A DNA stretch of 10,505 bases, from assembly GCA_003695865.1 (NCBI GenBank), contig RFGQ01000093.1:1-10505 (forward strand). The letters run 5' to 3'. The stretch is from Gemmatimonadota bacterium. GTDB lineage: Bacteria; Gemmatimonadota; Gemmatimonadetes; Longimicrobiales; Gaopeijiaceae. Shown here in pieces: positions 6,940 to 10,505 of this stretch (position 1 is its first letter; every line of letters starts with the position of its first letter). A model generated the notes under the pieces. That model had not been told where the DNA came from, did not search any database, and worked only from the letters and a program-made list of their open reading frames with translations. The translations under genes were made by a program, and so were the position numbers.

Positions 6940-7385
6940 GCCGAGGCGCCACCTGCCAGCGGCTCGCCGCCTCCCTCGTCGAGCCGCAGGACCAGGGTCA
7001 CGGAATTGCCCCGGTCGTTGAACTCCACCTCGTCCATGAGCGAGCGCATGAGGTAGATGCCGCGCCCGCACGGCTTGAGCAGGTTGCCGGGGTGGGTGGG
7101 GTCGGGCACCCCTGAAGGATCGAAGCCGTCTCCCTCGTCGGTGACCCGCGCGGTGATCTCTTCGCCCGCCACCCGCACCTCGACGCGCACCCGCTTGTGC
7201 GGGTCGTGGCCGTTGCCGTAGAGCATGGCGTTGGCCAGGGCCTCGGTCAGACCGACGCGGAAGTTGAAGTGGAGGCGATGCCCGTGCCGGCAGCACGCGG
7301 AGCAGCGCTCCATCACGTAGTCGACCGCCTGCTCGATGCTGCGGATGTCACTCGGCAGCTCGAGCGTGAGCTCTGTGGTTTCCAA
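6936..7385 (-). CDS. Anti-sigma factor serine kinase, HATPase_c (RsbW/SpoIIAB-like)
   Basis: A 149-residue GHKL ATPase, close to RsbW length. The expected role is to bind a sigma factor or other target and to phosphorylate the STAS partner. The N box has Glu48 and Asn52 in TEALANAMLYGN, the G1 box is DEGDGF with Asp83, Gly85 and Gly87, and the G2 box is GRGIYLMRS at 107-115. The start is TTG at 7385: no ATG occurs before codon 25, well inside the domain, and an AGGGG site lies about 10 bases upstream, overlapping the end of the STAS gene. It begins four bases after the STAS stop. An unusual cluster, CSACCRHGH at 28-36, sits just before the N box. No sigma factor is encoded nearby, so the target is unknown. 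Confidence 0.9.
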   Translation of the reverse strand: METTELTLELPSDIRSIEQAVDYVMERCSACCRHGHRLHFNFRVGLTEALANAMLYGNGHDPHKRVRVEVRVAGEEITARVTDEGDGFDPSGVPDPTHPGNLLKPCGRGIYLMRSLMDEVEFNDRGNSVTLVLRLDEGGGEPLAGGASA

Positions 7386-7389
7386 AGCT

Positions 7390-7722
7390 CTACAGCCCCT
7401 GCAGCGCTTCCTCGCGCGACTCGGCGATCCTGAACAGCGTGTCGAGCTTCGTCAGCTCGAACAGCGTGCGCAGATCCTCGTTGAGCCCCGCCAGACGCAG
7501 TTCCCCGCCCTTCTCGCGGATCTTCTTCGACAGCGAAACGAGCACGCCGAGACCCGAGGAGTCGATGTAGCCCGTGTTCGAGAAGTCGATGAGGAACTTC
7601 CGCTCGCCCGCCTCGAGCTCTTCGAGCACCTTCTGCTTGAGCTCCTGGCGGTTTCCGACGATGAGCTGGCCGTCCACGTCGACGACCGTCACGTCGCCGG
7701 TCTTGCTCACCTGAAACGGCAT
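7390..7722 (-). CDS. Anti-sigma factor antagonist, STAS domain (RsbV/SpoIIAA-like)
   Basis: A 110-residue single STAS domain of normal length. In partner switching its unphosphorylated form sequesters the kinase, while the kinase phosphorylates a conserved serine. That site is visible as YIDSSGLGVLVSL, Ser55 or Ser56 after Asp54. The start ATG 7722 gives the usual MPFQVSKTGDVTVVDVDG opening; GGGAGG lies 4 bases upstream, a short but strong ribosome site. The frame extends upstream to 7905, but that part runs through the promoter-like patch and GC hairpins and is not coding. It is the first gene of the module, followed by the kinase (gap of 4 bases), the phosphatase and rsmA. Confidence 0.93.
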   Translation of the reverse strand: MPFQVSKTGDVTVVDVDGQLIVGNRQELKQKVLEELEAGERKFLIDFSNTGYIDSSGLGVLVSLSKKIREKGGELRLAGLNEDLRTLFELTKLDTLFRIAESREEALQGL

Positions 7723-7748
7723 GGGGCCTCCCGAGAGGGTCGAGGTGT

Positions 7749-7765
7749 CCGGGCGCCGCGCCCGG
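7749..7765 (-). repeat. Perfect 7-bp hairpin in the STAS leader
   Basis: CCGGGCG and CGCCCGG flank a 3-base loop, located between the promoter-like patch and the ribosome site of the STAS gene, about 16 bases from the GGGAGG. It would lie at the 5' end of the transcript. Whether it affects translation or stability is unknown. Confidence 0.55.
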
Positions 7766-7776
7766 CGAGACAGAAT

Positions 7777-7806
7777 ACGATAAACATAAGATTCCGCGAG
7801 GGGCAA
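7777..7806 (-). promoter_or_regulatory. Candidate promoter of the partner-switching operon
   Basis: On the minus strand, TTGCCC (7806-7801) and TATCGT (7782-7777) are 18 bases apart, in the only AT-rich stretch of this spacer. Both boxes are imperfect matches to the housekeeping consensus. Transcription would start near 7770, giving a leader of about 50 bases that carries the hairpin. Confidence 0.4.
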
Positions 7807-7929
7807 CCGTGACGCGCGGCCGATCGAGACCGCCGGGCGCGTGGGGCGGGTCGTGGGCCGGGCCCTGCGCGGCCCTCCCCGGGCCGTGCTGGAAGGTCCC
7901 GACACCCGTTCGGGGCGCCCGGCCGGGGC

Positions 7930-8931
7930 TCAGTCGTCGCCCCCGGCCATCAGAGCCGTGATGCAGGCCACGTCGACCACGTCGGCGGCGCTGCAGCCCC
8001 GCGAGAGGTCGTTGAAGGGGCGGGCGAGCCCCTGCACGATGGGCCCCAGGGCGGTGGCGCCCGCCAGCCGCTCCACCAGCTTGTAGGCGATGTTGCCGGC
8101 GTCCAGGTCGGGAAAGACGAGCACGTTGGCGCGTCCGGCGAGCGGCGAGTCGGGCGCCTTACGGCGCGCCACCTCGGCGATGAGTGCGGCATCCCCCTGC
8201 AGCTCCCCGTCGGCCCGCACGTCGGGCCGCAGCGCGCGGAAGCGTTCGAGCGCGGTCCGCATCTTACGCACCGACGGCCCCTCGGCGCTGCCGTGGGTCG
8301 AGTACGAGAGGAAGGCCACGCGCGGCTCGTCGCCCACCACGCGCCGCCGCGCGTCGGCCGCCGCCGCCGCGATGTCGGCCAACTGTTCGGCGTCGGGGTC
8401 GGGGACCACGCCCGCGTCGGTGAAGGTGAGCACCTCGGCCGCGTCGCCGCGGAAAGGGGGCACCACCATGTAGAACGACGACGACACGGTCCGCAGGCCC
8501 TCGGCGGTGCCCACACACCCCAGCCCCGCGCGCAGCACCTCGGCGGTGGCGTGCACGGCGCCCGCCACGGCGCCGTCCACCTCACCCAGGTGCACGAGCA
8601 GCGCCGCGGCCACGAGCGGATCGCGCACCGCGCGGCGGGCGCCGTCGAGGTCGAGCGAGCGCCCCGCGCGCCGGGTGAGCAGCGCGGGCGCGAGGCGCTC
8701 CACGACGGTCGGGTCGTGCGGGTCGATCAGCTCCACCGAGTCGGGTTCGCCCCCGGCACGGGCGAGCGTCCGGCGCGCGGGGTCGGACGGGCCCACCAGC
8801 ACGGGGCGCGGACCGGCGCCGGCGGCCAGACGGGCCGCCGCCTCGGCCACGCGGGGGTCGTCCGCCTCGGGGAGCGCGATGCGCGCGCCGGTACGCGCCG
8901 CCCGGTCGTGCAGGTGCTCCAGAAACGTCAT
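7930..8931 (-). CDS. pta: Phosphate acetyltransferase
   Basis: It interconverts acetyl-CoA plus phosphate with acetyl phosphate plus CoA in the cytosol. The 333-residue single-domain form is of usual length and lacks the long N-terminal domains of the enterobacterial enzyme. Family motifs are SYSTHGSA at 210-216, FPDLDAGNIAYKLVERL at 273-289 and GPIVQGLARPFNDLSRG at 296-312. The short form can be confused with phosphotransbutyrylase, but the last two motifs fit Pta better. The ATG at 8931 overlaps the coaD stop as ATGA; the frame running to 9750 shadows coaD and rsmD. It is the last gene of the recJ-rsmD-coaD-pta run. No acetate kinase gene is in the window. Confidence 0.92.
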   Translation of the reverse strand: MTFLEHLHDRAARTGARIALPEADDPRVAEAAARLAAGAGPRPVLVGPSDPARRTLARAGGEPDSVELIDPHDPTVVERLAPALLTRRAGRSLDLDGARRAVRDPLVAAALLVHLGEVDGAVAGAVHATAEVLRAGLGCVGTAEGLRTVSSSFYMVVPPFRGDAAEVLTFTDAGVVPDPDAEQLADIAAAAADARRRVVGDEPRVAFLSYSTHGSAEGPSVRKMRTALERFRALRPDVRADGELQGDAALIAEVARRKAPDSPLAGRANVLVFPDLDAGNIAYKLVERLAGATALGPIVQGLARPFNDLSRGCSAADVVDVACITALMAGGDD

Positions 8932-9428
8932 GCGCCCACGCGGGCCTGCAGGCGCGCGAGCACCGTGGGCGAGACGAAGCGCGACACATCGCCGCCCAGG
9001 CGGGCGATCTCGCGCACCAGCGAGGCCGACAGGAACGAGTAGTGCTGATCGGGCGTGAGGAAGAGCGTCTCGATCTCGTCCCAGAGCTCGCGGTTCATCT
9101 GGGCCATCTGGAACTCGTACTCGAAGTCCGAGACCGCGCGCAGGCCACGGACGACGAAGTGGGCGCCCCGCGAGCGGGCGAAGTCGACGAGCAGGCCTTC
9201 GAAGGCCTCGACCTCGACGTCCGGCTCGTCGGCGAACACCTCGCGGATCATCTCCACGCGCTCCTCCACGGTGAACAGCCCCCGCTTCGCCTGCGTGGCG
9301 GTGTGGGCCACCGCCACGATGAGGCGGTCGGCCACACGCAGTGTGCGGCGCGCCACGTCCTCGTGGCCGCGGGTGATGGGATCGAACGACCCCGGATAGA
9401 TGGCGACGACCGGCTGGCTGCGGCTCAT
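8928..9428 (-). CDS. coaD: Phosphopantetheine adenylyltransferase
   Basis: It transfers AMP from ATP to 4'-phosphopantetheine to give dephospho-CoA, the penultimate step of CoA synthesis. It has 166 residues, the usual length being about 160. The nucleotidyl-transferase motif is YPGSFDPITRGHED, with the conserved GH pair of the (H/T)xGH signature. Further family segments are VVRGLRAVSDFEYEFQMAQMN and the ATP-binding YSFLSASLVREIA near the C-terminus. I chose the ATG at 9428 because it overlaps the rsmD stop as ATGA and gives the standard N-terminus; an upstream ATG at 9506 would add residues that only shadow rsmD. rsmD next to coaD is a common pairing in bacteria. pta follows with an ATGA overlap. 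Confidence 0.95.
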   Translation of the reverse strand: MSRSQPVVAIYPGSFDPITRGHEDVARRTLRVADRLIVAVAHTATQAKRGLFTVEERVEMIREVFADEPDVEVEAFEGLLVDFARSRGAHFVVRGLRAVSDFEYEFQMAQMNRELWDEIETLFLTPDQHYSFLSASLVREIARLGGDVSRFVSPTVLARLQARVGA

Positions 9429-9964
9429 GGCGTGTCGGTCCCTGGGGCGGTGAACAGGCTGAGCGTGGTGTCCCCGTAGCGGCGCGAACGGACGGGTTCG
9501 GCCCACGTCGGGGGGTCGGAGGAACGATGCTCCACCCAGAGCGCCCGCGCAAACGGGTGCTCCACGAAGCGCCGCACCAGTCGCTCGGCTTCGTCGGAGT
9601 CATAAGGCGGGTCGGCAAAGGCGAGGTCGAAGGCGCCCTCGCCGAGCGACCGCACGACGCGTAGCACCTCACCCGCGCGTACGACCGCCCGGTCGCCGGC
9701 GTCGAGCGCCGCGACGTTGGCCCGCAGGGCCGCGAGCGCGCCCCGCCCACGCTCCACGAACACGGCCTCTCGCGCGCCCCGGCTCAGCGCTTCGAGCCCG
9801 AGCGCACCCGAGCCGGCGTACAGGTCGAGCACGCGCGCACCCGCGAGCGCGTCGCCGACCATCGCCATCCACGCCTCGCGCACACGGTCTGTGGTGGGGC
9901 GGGTCGCGCGCCCGCGCGGGGTCTGCAGGCGGCGCCCGCGCCACGTGCCCGCGATGATCCTCAT
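9425..9964 (-). CDS. rsmD: 16S rRNA (guanine966-N2)-methyltransferase RsmD
   Basis: It methylates G966 of 16S rRNA on assembled small-subunit particles, using S-adenosylmethionine. It has 179 residues, within the family range. It opens MRIIAGTWRGRRLQTPRG, the standard family start, followed by RPTTDRVREAW. The cofactor-binding motif VLDLYAGSGALGLEALSRGA is near 45-64, and the catalytic FADPPY is near 115-120. The ATG at 9964 overlaps the recJ stop as ATGA, and its own stop overlaps the coaD start. There is nothing unusual in the sequence. Confidence 0.95.
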   Translation of the reverse strand: MRIIAGTWRGRRLQTPRGRATRPTTDRVREAWMAMVGDALAGARVLDLYAGSGALGLEALSRGAREAVFVERGRGALAALRANVAALDAGDRAVVRAGEVLRVVRSLGEGAFDLAFADPPYDSDEAERLVRRFVEHPFARALWVEHRSSDPPTWAEPVRSRRYGDTTLSLFTAPGTDTP

Positions 9965-10505
9965 CCCGCGCCCCCCGCGCCCGTGCCCTCGCCGCGCTCG
10001 ACGAGCCGCAGGTCGCGCAGGTGCGCTTCGACCCGTGTGCGCCCGCGGAACTCATTCAGGCGAAGCTGGAACGCGGCGTCGGCGAGGGCGCCCTCGACCT
10101 CGGCAGGAGCGAGGCGCTCGGCCAGGCCGAAGCCCACGGCGTCCAGCGATCCGCCGCCCGCTGCGGCGAGGCGCACCCGCAGGTGGCCCGTGCCCACCTC
10201 GCGGGCCCGCTCGAGCCTCGCGCCCCGCACGGCGAACACGGGACGCGGATTGCCGATGCCGAACGGCCCCAGATACGTGAGGTAGTGCGCCGCCTCGCGC
10301 GTGGCGTCGCCCAGGTCCAGGTCCAGATCCACCCGCACCACGGGCTGCGGCGCGCGCCCCTCGAAGCGGGCCGCCGCCTCGCGGTTGAACGCCTCGCGAA
10401 AGGCGTCGACCCGGTCGGCGCGCACGTCCATGCCCGCCGCCTGCCGATGCCCGCCGAAGCGCTCGAGGTGCTCGCCGCAGGCCGTGATCGCCGCGAGCAG
10501 ATCGA
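9961..10505 (-). CDS. recJ: Single-strand-specific exonuclease RecJ, C-terminal part
   Basis: The last 180 codons of a 5'-3' single-strand DNA exonuclease used in recombination and mismatch repair; the catalytic DHH domain lies beyond the right edge. The fragment opens inside the DHHA1 domain: the signature RFGGHRQAAG is at about 10466-10434. A RecJ OB-fold follows, with LGPFGIGNPRPVF, a typical segment in this family, and LDAVGFG. The reading frame is open to the edge, so no start can be given; the ATG at 10431 is internal. The extreme C-terminus is short and Gly-rich (GEGTGAGGAG). The stop overlaps the rsmD ATG. The identification rests on the DHHA1 and OB signatures and is firm. Confidence 0.92.
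   Translation of the reverse strand, partial: DLLAAITACGEHLERFGGHRQAAGMDVRADRVDAFREAFNREAAARFEGRAPQPVVRVDLDLDLGDATREAAHYLTYLGPFGIGNPRPVFAVRGARLERAREVGTGHLRVRLAAAGGGSLDAVGFGLAERLAPAEVEGALADAAFQLRLNEFRGRTRVEAHLRDLRLVERGEGTGAGGAG

Larger units (their letters stand above)
7723..7929. other. Spacer and regulatory region between pta and the STAS gene
   Basis: 207 bp without a gene. Next to the pta stop it is dominated by GC palindromes, including CCCGGCCGGG at 7918-7927 and a 6-bp stem with a 5-base loop at 7870-7886 (CGGCCC/GGGCCG). None has a T-tail. The STAS-proximal part holds an AT-rich patch (about 7772-7797), a promoter candidate and a leader hairpin. Confidence 0.6.

Noticed and set aside
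7861..7929. GC palindromes after pta as an intrinsic terminator
   Set aside because: The stems are real, but no T-tail follows on the minus strand, so a terminator cannot be supported.
7930..9750. 606-residue version of pta
   Set aside because: The upstream extension is an out-of-frame reading of coaD and rsmD. The ATG at 8931 overlaps the coaD stop and gives a normal 333-residue enzyme.
1..10505. CRISPR array, tRNA or rRNA gene, insertion sequence or prophage remnant
   Set aside because: I saw no repeated spacer pattern, tRNA-like cloverleaf, transposase or integrase motif. The window is filled by conserved core-type genes on one strand.

Overview
The window is about 10.5 kb of very GC-rich bacterial chromosome. 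Every gene I can support lies on the minus strand, so the genes read from right to left. Coding density is high. Seven junctions are 4-base ATGA or GTGA overlaps and no gap exceeds about 210 bp. The content is core-type and free-living: RecJ, RsmD, CoaD, Pta, RsmA and Rex, with a Rsb-type partner-switching module. I see no mobile element, tRNA, rRNA or CRISPR. Composition together with Rex, SpoIIE-type phosphatase and BioY would fit Gemmatimonadota, but this is a weak inference from overall impression; other high-GC phyla are not excluded.

Layout in transcription order. (1) Positions 10505 to 7930: the 3' part of recJ, then rsmD, coaD and pta, all joined by ATGA overlaps. (2) Positions 7929 to 7723: a 207-bp spacer with GC hairpins, an AT-rich promoter-like patch and a leader stem-loop. 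(3) Positions 7722 to 4460: a STAS antagonist, a HATPase anti-sigma kinase (TTG start) and a GAF+SpoIIE phosphatase, followed by rsmA through a GTGA overlap. (4) Positions 4448 to 1992: a near-perfect Rex operator, then rex, a DEDDh exonuclease and an MBL-fold hydrolase, joined by GTGA and ATGA overlaps. (5) Positions 1991 to 1803: a spacer with a probable intrinsic terminator and a second perfect hairpin. (6) Positions 1802 to 1: a thiolase and bioY, which runs off the left edge.

How the genes may work together. CoaD makes the CoA precursor, and Pta and the thiolase act on acetyl-CoA. Rex senses NADH/NAD+, and its operator implies that the exonuclease and hydrolase share redox-controlled transcription. 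The STAS/kinase/phosphatase trio is a complete cytosolic partner switch, but its sigma factor or other output is not in the window. BioY imports biotin.

The points most worth following are the Rex operator lying over the annotatable start of rex, a beta-clamp-binding-like QLSLL motif at the tail of the exonuclease, a Cys/His cluster in the anti-sigma kinase, and the fusion of a stress-signalling operon to rsmA. I did not find a clearly new defence or mobile system; the window is mostly ordinary core chromosome with some unusual regulatory linkage.
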